A stretch of DNA of 35,082 nt from a virus. The notes beneath the pieces were generated by a model. The model saw nothing but the letters and a program-made list of their open reading frames with translations, made no database searches and was not told where the DNA came from. The stretch is taken from the IMG/VR virus record IMGVR_UViG_3300025759_000298, positions 1 through 35,082 of that record; one strand, 5' to 3'. The first letter of the stretch is position 1, and each line of letters opens with the position of its first letter. The translations under genes were made by a program, and so were the position numbers. Positions 17,970-28,200 of the stretch are shown piece by piece.

Positions 17970-17986
17970 ATAAGTGATTATAAATT
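17970..17986 (+). promoter_or_regulatory. Second copy of the ATAAGTGAYTATAA motif
   Basis: ATAAGTGATTATAAATT fills most of the 24-base gap between the large tail genes and ends right before the ATG at 17987. It matches the 1884-1899 motif at 14 of 16 positions. If it were a -10 box, transcription would start at or after the ATG, so a translation or RNA-level role, or chance in AT-rich DNA, is as likely as a promoter. Confidence 0.2.
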
Positions 17987-19462
17987 ATGGCTATAGCAGT
18001 AGAAGTAAATTACTTTAATTCCTTTTGGTTAAAAAGAGTTGCTGATAGAGGAGCAGATGCTACAATTGCATCTGGATCAAGAGGCGGCAATGTGTTTCCA
18101 GGTATAATTGATACACCAGCTTTTCCATACTATGCTAATACAACAACTAATATAATAGAACTATATGACTGGTATGTTGAAGAAGCTAGAATTAGAGGAG
18201 GGTATAATAATACTAATGTAGACTATGGGGTTAAAGCTTACTTAGAAGAAGAATATCCTCAGTCAGCAATTAGGTTTAACTCTATGATTTATAGCGGTAT
18301 ATACAACGCTAGAACAGGTGTTAATAATACCAATCAATTTCCTGTTGGTGAAGAAATTATAAGAAGCGTAGACCCTAAACATGGTAGTATACAAAAGCTA
18401 TACGCTGAAGATACTAACTTAATTATATTCCAAGAGACTAAAGTAAATAGAGCTTTAATTGACAAAGATGCTATTTATTCTGCAGAAGGAGGTGGAACAG
18501 TTACTTCTTCTAATGTTGTTATAGGTCAAATAGTTCCTTACGCTGGTGAGTATGGTATAAGTAAAAATCCAGAAAGCTTTGCAGTGTATGGATTTAGAAA
18601 ATATTTTACAGATAAAAATAAAGGATCTGTACTTAGATTATCTCACGATGGTATTACAGAAATATCAAGATATGGTATGACTGATTATTTTAGAGATCAA
18701 TTTAACTTAGTAGACAACGGTGTTGAAACAGGTGAGTTGATTGGTGCTTGGGATAATTATACAAAACAATACATATTGTCTATTAAACCATGGGATATGA
18801 GTTTTGATAATCAAAACTTTAACACTTTAGCTTTTGATGAGAGTGTACTTGGTTGGCCAACATTCTATACGTATAACCCTGAGTTTATGTTTAGTGTAAA
18901 TGGTAATTTTTATTCAATACCTAATCAATACGTAAGTGATCCTAATTACACTAGAGCAGATGGTAATGTATATCAGCATTATGTAGAAGCAAGTGGAACA
19001 AATAGAAATACTTATTATGGTAATTATAGTGACTCAAGTATTACGTTTGTATTAAACCCTAATCCTTCAACACAAAAAGTATTTAAAACTATTAGTTATG
19101 AAGGTAACAATGGTTGGCAAGTAGATTCTATAACTTCAGATGTAACAGGTTTAGATTTAATTAACGCTGTTTGGCAAACTACAAATGATCAGTCAGCTCA
19201 AATATTAAGTTATAACGAAGGTGCTTATACAGAAAACAACATACAGTATCACGCTGGGTTTACTAGAAAAGAAAATAAATACGTAGCTAATTTAATTAAC
19301 AATTCGCCTGTGGCAGAAGGTGAAGTTATATTTGGAGTTGATATTAGCGGTATAAAAGGTTATGTAGCAACAGTTAAAATGTCTACAGATTCATCAACAA
19401 ATGTTGGTGGTGTTAAAGAATTATTTGCATCATCATCGGAATTTGTTGTATCATCAATTTAA
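17987..19462 (+). CDS. Tail structural protein, companion of the 1525-aa protein
   Basis: 491 aa. The central sequence PYAGEYGISKNPESFAVYG, then RKYFTDKNKGSVLRLSHDG and TEISRYGMTDYFRDQF, looks like a beta-propeller or repeat blade. I associate these segments with the C-terminal part of tail stabilisation proteins in related phages. The N-terminus (NYFNSFWLKRVADRGADA) is not a signal peptide. The rest is Asn/Tyr/Thr-rich beta sequence. It follows the 1525-aa gene after only 24 bases, so the two are probably made together and join in the same tail assembly. Whether this is a split version of a single longer protein needs comparison with relatives. Confidence 0.6.
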   Translation: MAIAVEVNYFNSFWLKRVADRGADATIASGSRGGNVFPGIIDTPAFPYYANTTTNIIELYDWYVEEARIRGGYNNTNVDYGVKAYLEEEYPQSAIRFNSMIYSGIYNARTGVNNTNQFPVGEEIIRSVDPKHGSIQKLYAEDTNLIIFQETKVNRALIDKDAIYSAEGGGTVTSSNVVIGQIVPYAGEYGISKNPESFAVYGFRKYFTDKNKGSVLRLSHDGITEISRYGMTDYFRDQFNLVDNGVETGELIGAWDNYTKQYILSIKPWDMSFDNQNFNTLAFDESVLGWPTFYTYNPEFMFSVNGNFYSIPNQYVSDPNYTRADGNVYQHYVEASGTNRNTYYGNYSDSSITFVLNPNPSTQKVFKTISYEGNNGWQVDSITSDVTGLDLINAVWQTTNDQSAQILSYNEGAYTENNIQYHAGFTRKENKYVANLINNSPVAEGEVIFGVDISGIKGYVATVKMSTDSSTNVGGVKELFASSSEFVVSSI

Positions 19463-19472
19463 ATTATATTAT

Positions 19473-19880
19473 ATGGATTTTAAAACAAGAGCTGTAACAG
19501 TTAAAGACTGGGACATGCTAGTTGAATGGTGGGATTGGTGGCCAGGTTGGACAGCACCACCACAAGATTTTTTACCAAATCACGGTACAGGAGGTTTTAT
19601 TGTAGAAAAAAACAATCAACCAATCGTGGCAGGCTTTGTTTATTTTACTAACTCTAAAGTGGCTTGGGTTGAATGGATTATCTCTAGTCCTAATTACAAA
19701 GAAGATGACAGACGAGACGCGATAGAGTACTTAATTAATGAATTAGAACAATTTATAGTAAGCATGGGATATAAATATATGTTTACTAACTTACAACATA
19801 AAGGATTAATAGAAACACATAAAAAATTAGGGTGGAATATGGACGAAAAACCATCCTACGAATTAACAAAAAATTTATAA
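19473..19880 (+). CDS. GNAT-family N-acetyltransferase-like protein
   Basis: 135 aa from the ATG at 19473; an upstream in-frame ATG at 19401 would overlap the previous gene by 62 bases. The order of elements fits the GNAT fold: beta1 FKTRAVTVKDWDMLVEWW, a loop with Trp/Pro, beta GGFIVEKNNQPIVAGFVYF, beta VAWVEWIISSPNYK, a helix RRDAIEYLINELEQFIVSMG, then MFTNLQHKGLIETHKKLGW. The pyrophosphate-binding R/Q-x-x-G-x-A loop is degenerate (near NYKEDDRRDA), so acetyl-CoA binding is likely but not proven. It lies within the virion cassette between tail and internal protein genes, suggesting either modification of a virion protein or early action on host targets after entry. Confidence 0.65.
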   Translation: MDFKTRAVTVKDWDMLVEWWDWWPGWTAPPQDFLPNHGTGGFIVEKNNQPIVAGFVYFTNSKVAWVEWIISSPNYKEDDRRDAIEYLINELEQFIVSMGYKYMFTNLQHKGLIETHKKLGWNMDEKPSYELTKNL

Positions 19881-19881
19881 T

Positions 19882-20607
19882 ATGGGAGCAGCAACTGCAA
19901 CACTTGTCGGTATGGGTGCATCAGCTTTAACAAAAGGTATTTCAGCTGGTGTGCAGGCTAGAAGAGCCGCTGAAAGAGCTAGAAACGCTCAACGTGCATT
20001 GGATAATTTTGAAAATAACAGGCAGGCTGTTATAAATCCATATGCAGGTGTTGAAGATGTTAGTGAGTTAGCGCAAGATTTATCAGCGCAAATAACTAAT
20101 CCTTATGCTGATCTAGCTGTTGCTACGCAAGCTGCAGAGATGCAGGCTGAGGAAGCTGATATAGCTTTAGCAAATACACTAGATACTTTACGAGCTACAG
20201 GTGCTAGTGCTGGTGGTGCTACCGCTTTAGCTCAAGCAGCATTAAGAAGTAAAAAAGGTATTGCAGCTAGCATTGAACAACAAGAGGCTCAAAACGAAAG
20301 ATTAAGAGCTCAGGGTGAAATGAATGCTATGAACCAAAGAATACAAGAGCAAAGAAGAATACAAGGTATAGATATAAGCGAAGCACAAAGAGTACAACAA
20401 GCTGAAGCTCAAGGCTTAGCGTTCCAATTCCAGGCTCAAGAACAAAGAGATCAAAACAAAATTGATAGGTTATATGGTGAAATGAGAACTAATCAAATGC
20501 AGCAGTTACAAAGTTCAGCAGATATGACTGGTGCTATAGCAGGCGCGTTTGGTGGCGCTGCTCAAGTTTTCGCTAGCCCATTAGGTGAACAAATATTTCC
20601 AGGTTAA
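19882..20607 (+). CDS. Internal virion protein, gp14-like
   Basis: 241 aa. The N-terminus is a Gly/Ala-rich hydrophobic helix (TLVGMGASALTKGISAGVQ). Residues 30-190 are Ala/Gln/Glu/Arg-rich helices; the C-terminal GAIAGAFGGAAQVF is again hydrophobic. This composition, with two membrane-active ends around a long coiled coil, matches the ejection proteins of T7-like phages (gp14) that form a channel across the outer membrane during DNA entry. Position at the head of a run of three internal proteins of growing size (241, 537, 2821 aa) repeats the T7 gp14-gp15-gp16 order. Similarity is in layout, not in sequence. Confidence 0.6.
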   Translation: MGAATATLVGMGASALTKGISAGVQARRAAERARNAQRALDNFENNRQAVINPYAGVEDVSELAQDLSAQITNPYADLAVATQAAEMQAEEADIALANTLDTLRATGASAGGATALAQAALRSKKGIAASIEQQEAQNERLRAQGEMNAMNQRIQEQRRIQGIDISEAQRVQQAEAQGLAFQFQAQEQRDQNKIDRLYGEMRTNQMQQLQSSADMTGAIAGAFGGAAQVFASPLGEQIFPG

Positions 20608-20618
20608 TACAATATAAA

Positions 20619-22232
20619 ATGGCAAAAGCAAATCCAGGTAAATACATTACAGGTCCTGTATCATTAGGAAGATCAACAGCGGAGCAAGGTTTAATGCAGC
20701 TAGCTAGTGGTATTACTAGTGCCTATGGACAAACGTTAGAGTTAGGTATGAAAAGAGATTTAATGCAACAAGCGTTAATTGATAAAGAAAATCTTTCATA
20801 TCAAAACATGTATGATAAGATTAATAAAATACCTGAAACAGGTGTAGCAAATCTTGATAAAAATATAAATAGTTTTTTTAATACAAATGCAGACAAGATA
20901 TTTGAAATTAAAAAACATATGAAAAATGGTGATGTAAGCTTGCAAGAAGGTAATAAAGCTATACAACAATTAACCAACTACATAGATGAATACGCGGATC
21001 TTGCTCCTAAAATGATAGCACAAGCGCAGTATATGAAAGAAGCTATGAAAGATGGTACGCTTTCTAGAGTTAATGTAGATGGTTTAACAGCTATGATGAT
21101 GGGTATTGCGGATAACAGTGCAGATATAGAGTTAGTAGAAAAAGATGGTCAAATGTATTTAACTGGATCTGGTAATATAAAAACTAGTGAAGGAGAAAAA
21201 CCTTGGAACTATAATATAAATTTAGCGGAGTTTAAAAACATTGTTAATAAAGAAGGTTATACAATAGCTAGAACAGTTCCTACTATAAAAGATATAGGAC
21301 TAGACGCTATGTTTGAAGCTAACAAAGGTTTATTAAAAGGAGCTGTATCATATGAGAAAAGATATAATCCTAATACTCAAATGGATGAGTATATTGAAGT
21401 ATACGATGCGAATAAATTACAAGAAATGTTAGTTGGTAGAGGCGTATTTAAAGATTTACTTAGAAGTAATGACATGGATACTGTTTGGGCTGACGTAATA
21501 AATAGAGGTCAAGATTCTTCTTGGGTTAAAGAAAATCAGTGGGATCCTAATAATGCTGAAATGGCTGCGCAAGCTGAAAGATGGTTTGTTGATCAAGCTG
21601 TTCAAAGAAACATACCGCCTGATCAAATAAAACAAATGCAAACAAGACCAACTAAAACAAAAGGTACAACAGGTGGTGGTACTTCAAAAGGGTTTGGTTA
21701 TGACGCATATGTAAACGTGTTAGGATTAATAGATGAAAAAGTTAGAGACGCTACATTTCCAGGTCAATTTTCTAAAGAAGCTATAAATTTAGATGACGCA
21801 TCTAGATATTTAACTATCATGAATGATAAAAACATGGAGTTTTTAAGTTTAGATAATGAAGATAATTTAAACAAGCTTGTAACTCAAATGGACGATAATA
21901 AAATTAAAACTCCAGAAGATTTAAAAAATAAATTAAAAAGCCAAGGGTTTGATGACTATGGCAATTTAATAGCGTTTATAAATACTGGTGGAGAATTAGA
22001 AGTTGTAAAAGGTTTTGATGGCACAGTAGAAGGTATGCTAGGAACCCTTAAAAAGTTTGGCGGTCTTAGCTCTAAAGAAAAATCAGAATTAACATCTGTA
22101 ATAAATAATATTTCTACTTATGGTGGAGATATACAAAAGTTTGAAGAGTGGTATGACGGTACTGCAGCTGATGCAAAAGCTATTGAAGGTGCGGAGGAAG
22201 AAGAAATATTTTCTATATATTTAAAAGACTAA
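20619..22232 (+). CDS. Internal virion protein, gp15-like position
   Basis: 537 aa, mostly helical, hydrophilic, without a signal peptide or membrane segment. The N-terminus (KYITGPVSLGRSTAEQGLM) is followed by helices and a less ordered middle with a Lys/Thr/Gly-rich linker at about 346-358 (TRPTKTKGTTGGGTSKG). The C-terminal 170 residues are acidic and helical. It starts 11 bases after the preceding gene and ends 15 bases before the giant protein. Its place and architecture are those of the second ejection protein of T7-like phages (periplasmic tunnel). No enzymatic motif was seen. Family not identified by sequence. Confidence 0.55.
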   Translation: MAKANPGKYITGPVSLGRSTAEQGLMQLASGITSAYGQTLELGMKRDLMQQALIDKENLSYQNMYDKINKIPETGVANLDKNINSFFNTNADKIFEIKKHMKNGDVSLQEGNKAIQQLTNYIDEYADLAPKMIAQAQYMKEAMKDGTLSRVNVDGLTAMMMGIADNSADIELVEKDGQMYLTGSGNIKTSEGEKPWNYNINLAEFKNIVNKEGYTIARTVPTIKDIGLDAMFEANKGLLKGAVSYEKRYNPNTQMDEYIEVYDANKLQEMLVGRGVFKDLLRSNDMDTVWADVINRGQDSSWVKENQWDPNNAEMAAQAERWFVDQAVQRNIPPDQIKQMQTRPTKTKGTTGGGTSKGFGYDAYVNVLGLIDEKVRDATFPGQFSKEAINLDDASRYLTIMNDKNMEFLSLDNEDNLNKLVTQMDDNKIKTPEDLKNKLKSQGFDDYGNLIAFINTGGELEVVKGFDGTVEGMLGTLKKFGGLSSKEKSELTSVINNISTYGGDIQKFEEWYDGTAADAKAIEGAEEEEIFSIYLKD

Positions 22233-22247
22233 TAAAATTAAATACAT

Positions 22248-25200
22248 ATGCTAGACGGTTATAGTTTAAAATCTATTATAGATCAAATGAAATCCGATGG
22301 TAGATCTTTTGAAGAGATACAATCAGTCGTGCGTGAATATAAACGTAGAAAAGATTCACAGCCTGTTAGAGATATAGTTGGCATAACTATGGAGGATAAA
22401 CCGTTAGAAGAGTTTGTTGCACCTGAAAAACAACCGTTAAGGTATATAAATTTTCAAACTAAAAACAAAAAAACTGGAGCTACAGAGTTTAAAATAGTAT
22501 ATGAAGATGAGTATAATAACATATATAAAGATCAAGAAGATTATCCTAATACATTTGAAGAATATGCTGGTGGTTTAAATACTGAAATAAAAACCGTTGA
22601 TGAAGTTGAACCTGTAGATATTGGATCAGTTGAAAAAACTTCTAAAGATAAAACACTTGAAGCTTATAAAAAAGAAGTAGCTGAATTAAGAGATTTAATA
22701 ACTCCAGAGAATTTTGAAAAAGAAATAATAGATTACATATTTCAACCATATAAAGCGCAACAAGTAAGACAATCAGAAGACATTGGCTTAACACAGCAAG
22801 AAGTTGATGAGCAAAATTTACCTGAAGATTTAATAAGTTTAGTAAGAGAAAAAGGTAAAGAAAATATTACTATAGAAGATGTTCAAGAAAATTATGGTGA
22901 ACAGATATTTAATTTTATAAATGAAAAAAGAAGAGACGGTGTAAACGCTATTACAGGTAAATATAAAAATGATTTTGATCTTACCGAAGAAGATGTTGAG
23001 CGTTTAGAGTTTGATAGTTTACCAGGCGAACTAGGTATTGCTGCTGAGCAAGTATCTACTTATAATAAAGGTGTTACAGCTAGATATCGCAGTGATTTAG
23101 CTAAGGCTGGATTTACCGCAGCAGAAATAGAATCTTTAACAAAAAACATGGTTCCAGGTCAAACATATAAAATACCTACATTTGAAGGTGAAAGAGATGT
23201 AATAGACTTAGGAGTAAGTAAAGATGGTAAGTATTCTGCATTATACCCAGAATATTGGGGAAAGAAAAAATATACATTAGCTAAATTCAATAGAGAAGCA
23301 GAGGTAAATAGATACATAACAAATTCTAATAAGCTTTACGAAAACTACGAAAAAGATCTTCAAAAACAAGTTGCTTTTGTAAATCAAAAATCTGCTCCAT
23401 ATATAGAAGAATTAAAAGCTATAGAAACAGAGCTTAGAGTTTTAAACGCTACAGGCGCGCCAGCTGATAATAAAATAGCTATTGAAAACTTAAACAGAAA
23501 AAAACAAGAAGTAATAGATAACTATCATAAATCTGGAATAAAAAAAGATCAAGAAGTTTTAAACAATAACATGCAGTTTGCTTTAGATTATGCTAACCAA
23601 CTAGAAAAAACAAGTGAAGAGTTAGATGATTTAAACCTAATGATGTATAGTTCTAAGCTTAACTATGACATGTTTGATAGGCTTTTGTCAAATGTAAATC
23701 AACAGATTATTGCACCTGCTGCTATAACTATTGGTTCAGTTAGTGCATTAACAGTTGGTAATTTAATGGATTTATTTGATCCAGTTGGGGGAAACGCAAA
23801 AGATATATTTAATTCATCAATAGATTATTACGCTTTAACAGAAAAGACGGCTCAACAATTTCCTAAAGCCGCTTCAATTAAAGACGTAGGATCTTTAAGT
23901 GATTTTGGTTTTTGGTCGCTTAACACTTTAGTTGATGGTGCTCCTAGTATTTTAGCTGTACTTGGGCCACAAGCTGGAGCAAGGATAAGTACTAAAATAG
24001 CTGCAAAAGGTTTAACAGGTTCTGCTAAAGATATAATAAAGAAAAACATTTTACAACAAACGGCCCTTAAAAATGCCTCTAAATTATCAATGGGATTATT
24101 TTTTGGTATGTCAGGTGGTGGTAAGTTTGGAGAATTAGAAACTTCGTGGAGAAACGCTGAAGAAAATATTAAAAACTTAAGAGCTCAAATAGATAATACT
24201 AGTGATTTAAATTTAAAACAAGATTTACTACAGCAATTAGATTATTACGAAGACGCAGCTGATTCTGCCAGATGGCAAAGAGCTTTAACAGGTGTTTTTT
24301 ACGGTGGAGTAGAAATGTATTCTGAAAAACTAGGTACATTAAGATATATTAACGGTATACAAAAAGTAAATAAATATTCTAGACGAACTGGTATTCAAGA
24401 CACGTTTGTAAAAGGCTGGACTACAAGTAAGTATTGGAAAAATAGACTTAAGCAATTTGGCTATGGTACATTGGAAGCTGGAAAAAATGTAGGTATAGAA
24501 GTTGTAGAAGAAATAGCTGCTCAGATGGGTCAAAACATGATGGATAAAGTAATCATGGGTAATACAAAATCTTTAATGGAGGGTGTTGATATAGACTTAA
24601 TGAGTAGAAGCGCTATGATAAGTCTTGGCTTACAAGCTCCACAAATGCTTGGTAATGTTAATAATATTTTTCAAAACGAATTAAGTACTTATAGACAAGT
24701 AAAACAAAATCGAGCAGATACAACAAGGCTTCTAGAAATAGAACAACAACTTGAGCAAGGCAATTTATCAAGAGCTGAAATTAATGTATTACAAAAAGAA
24801 AAGAAAGCGCTTCAAGATAAGTTAGTATTAGGAGGTTTTATGACTTACCAAAAATGGGGTGCAATGTCTAAAGAAGAAAAACTTCAGTACATTCAAGATC
24901 GAGAAGCTTTAAATTTTAAAGAACAGCAATATTATCAAATGATTTCTAATCCTAGATTTGGTGAGAAAGGATTTAGAGAGACGTTAGAGTCTATGGAAAA
25001 AGAAATAATAAAAGATAATGAAAAGCTAGGTGAGTATTTAAATAATAAAAAATATAAAGAATATAAAGAGTATACTAAAAGCTTAGAAGGAACAGGTAAG
25101 ATGCTTACTAATCCTACTATAGCTGCGGCTAATATTGATTTATATACAGCTGCTTTAGAATTAGCAAACCATCATTACGATGGAGAAACTTTAAATTTAA

Positions 25201-28200
25201 AAGATAATCAAGCTGTTGAAGATTATATTACTGAAAATAACTTGGATCAAGAGTCGGCTAATCAATTAAGAAATAGTTACGCTTTTGTAAATGGTAATCA
25301 AATGGTTATTAATGAGGCAAAAGTATTTGGTTCAATAGCAGGTCAAATGGCTATTACGGAGGTTGGTGCTATAGTTAATTTACAAACAGAAAGTAGTTTT
25401 GAAAGATTTAGAGCCGCTATATCTCCACTGCACGAGTTAGCTCACATGGAAATAAATAGCAAAAAAGTATTTAGTGATTTATTTCCTGAAGCAAAAGCCG
25501 CAGCAACAAGCATTATCGATGTGCTTGGCAAGCAAGTTCAAGAAGGAAAATTAAAAGAAGAAGTTTTTAATAATATTAAAAATGTTCTTGATAAAGCATA
25601 TACAGATGAAAACGGCGTTGTAGATGTAGACGAAATATTAACTACATTAAGTGAGTCGATGATCGCCGGTGATGTTACGCAAAGCATGTTTGCAGAAATG
25701 TATGGTATGAAATATTTTTTAAACGGTATGTTTAGAAAAGCATTTCCTAAGATAGCATCTATTGTTAGTCCATTTAAAACAGCTAATGACATGTTTAATT
25801 TTGTTAGTAATTTTGTTGACAAAAAAACAAGCTATGTAAGATCTGCTGTTATGGTTCCTGAAGAAAAGAAAGAAACCGTACAAACTTCTGCGGCTATGGA
25901 CATGATGAAAGAACTTACTAACGAAGAGTTGGTTGAAGTAATTAAATCACCATCTACATCACAAGCACAAAGACAAGCAGCTGAAAATGTTTTATTTGAT
26001 GCGTCTGGTAAAATAGGTTTAAAAGCTATTGGATATGATACTCGTAAAGGTGATATATCTAGAGAAAATGTATTAGCTGAAATACAAGCTGAAATAGTTA
26101 AAAGAGATTTAATAAATAAGTTTACTCCAGTAGATCCTAAAACAGGTGAAGCTAGAACATGGAGCACATATGTAGGTAATCAAATAGGTTTTGAAGCTCC
26201 TAATATTTTTGAAAAAGCTAAAACAATAGCAAGAGAAGGTGAGCGTATAGATAGACCAGAAGCTAGACAAGTAGCTGAAGAACAAGTTGAACCAACAAGA
26301 GAAGCGCCAGAAGTAAAACCAACTATAGATATATTTACTATATTACCAGAAGAAGTTAGACAAGAAGCTCAAGAAGAAGTTGATAGAAAAATAAAAGAAA
26401 ACAATATTGATATAAGTGATAAAGAGTTATCTTTTAAAGAACTAAAACAAATAGCTCCTTATGAAACGCTTGCTAAATTTTTTAATATACCTGTATCTCG
26501 TATTACAAATCCAAAAGATAATTTAAGAAAAGGAGATAACATATCTGAGATACAAAGATATATACTAAAAAACATTGATAGACTTATTAATACAAGACCA
26601 CAGGGTAATGCAGAAACAATACAGACCCAAGCTTTTGGAGGTGTTAAAGCTAAGTTGGAAGGTGGTGAATCAACAGGTTTATCTAGAAAATTTTTAAATA
26701 CAGAGTACGATAAAGTATTAGATGCTAAAGGTAAACAAGTAAAAATAAATAATAACCTACAATATAAATTAAGACCAGGTAATAGAACTAGATTTTTAGA
26801 AGCTAGTGGTATTACAAACAATAAAGTTGATCCTGATTTTACTCCAAGATCTGGTGAGTCTCAATTTATTAAAGGTGTTTTAGAAATACTAGCTAGAAAC
26901 ATGGGGCTTAGCTCGTTTGGTAAATATGTTAATGAACAAGTTGAAACTGGTGTGGTTGAAAAACCTAGAGCTGTAAAAGTTAGAGCTAAAGCAGCTGCTG
27001 GTAAAGCTCCGCTACTTAAATTTAGTAAGCCAGTGTTTACCGGTATGGCAGATAACTGGAACAATATATTAGCTACTGGTAAAATTAAACCTATTAATTT
27101 AAAGACTGAAGAAGGTAGAGCAGAGTTTAAATCATGGTTGTTAACAGAGGCTCCTAAATATATGACAGAAGCCTTTATGAAAAACTATGGTACTTTTACT
27201 GGAACCACAGATGGTTTAACTATAGAAGAGCTTGGTATAGTTAATGGTAAGTATGTAGAAGAAGGAGATAAGTTTCTTGTAACTTATTTTGATGAGTCGG
27301 GTAAAACAAGAAGATTAAGAGACTATGCTGGCAACTTTGCTTTTTTAAATAACGATGAAGTTGAAGCTCTTATAGACAATATAGAGTCATTTGCTAAAGA
27401 AGATTCTGATATTACGGCGGCTGTAACTAGAGACACATATACAAATATAGAAAACAAACTTAATAACAAAGAATTTGTTGATCGACAAGATAAAAAAATA
27501 AAAGGTTTGTTTAAAATATTTCAAGCTTTTCAACAGATGATGAAAGATGATAAAGCTAATATACCTTTTGTAGCAGCTTTATTATCTTCTACAAGTGCTT
27601 ATCAAGGTCACTTTATAAGAACATCTGCGCCTATTAGATTTTATAGCGTAAACAGACAAGGTGGAATAACTGAAGAACACACGTTGCCAGCTAGTATGGT
27701 TGCTAAATATTTATTTATACAAGCAGCTAATGGTACTTTAAATGATAAAACATTTGATGGTGTAAGAAAAAATTATTTCCAAGGTGGTTTAAGAAAGTAT
27801 GATGATAAAAAATTAAAAGGTATAGGTATTGACGGTAGAAAATATAATTACGTAGCTCAAGCTCCAGAAGGTTGGACATTAGATCAAAGCATATGGTTAA
27901 GGTATTTTAATCCTAATGTAGCAAACACTAGAGGTGGTATTGATCCTAATAGTATTATGCTAGCTAATAACCAAACTGCAGCTGAACTATTAAATTTAAA
28001 TGTTAAAGGACAACCAACTACTCAAGCTATAAATAAAGCTGAAATAAAAGTAGCACCAAAAAATAATAAAAAGCAACCTAAGATTAGTCAATTTAGTAAA
28101 CCGGTTTCTAATCAAACTGTTATAGATAATATGACTAACATTGACAAAGCTTTAGACAATGCTAGAAATATTAATGCAGAGCAAAAAGGTATAAGCATAT

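Noticed and set aside
25832-26167. Minus-strand frame of 111 codons inside the giant gene (and similar ones at 26459-26821 and 29081-29410)
   Set aside because: Low-complexity Ser/Leu/Ile products, all opposite a continuous well-supported gene.
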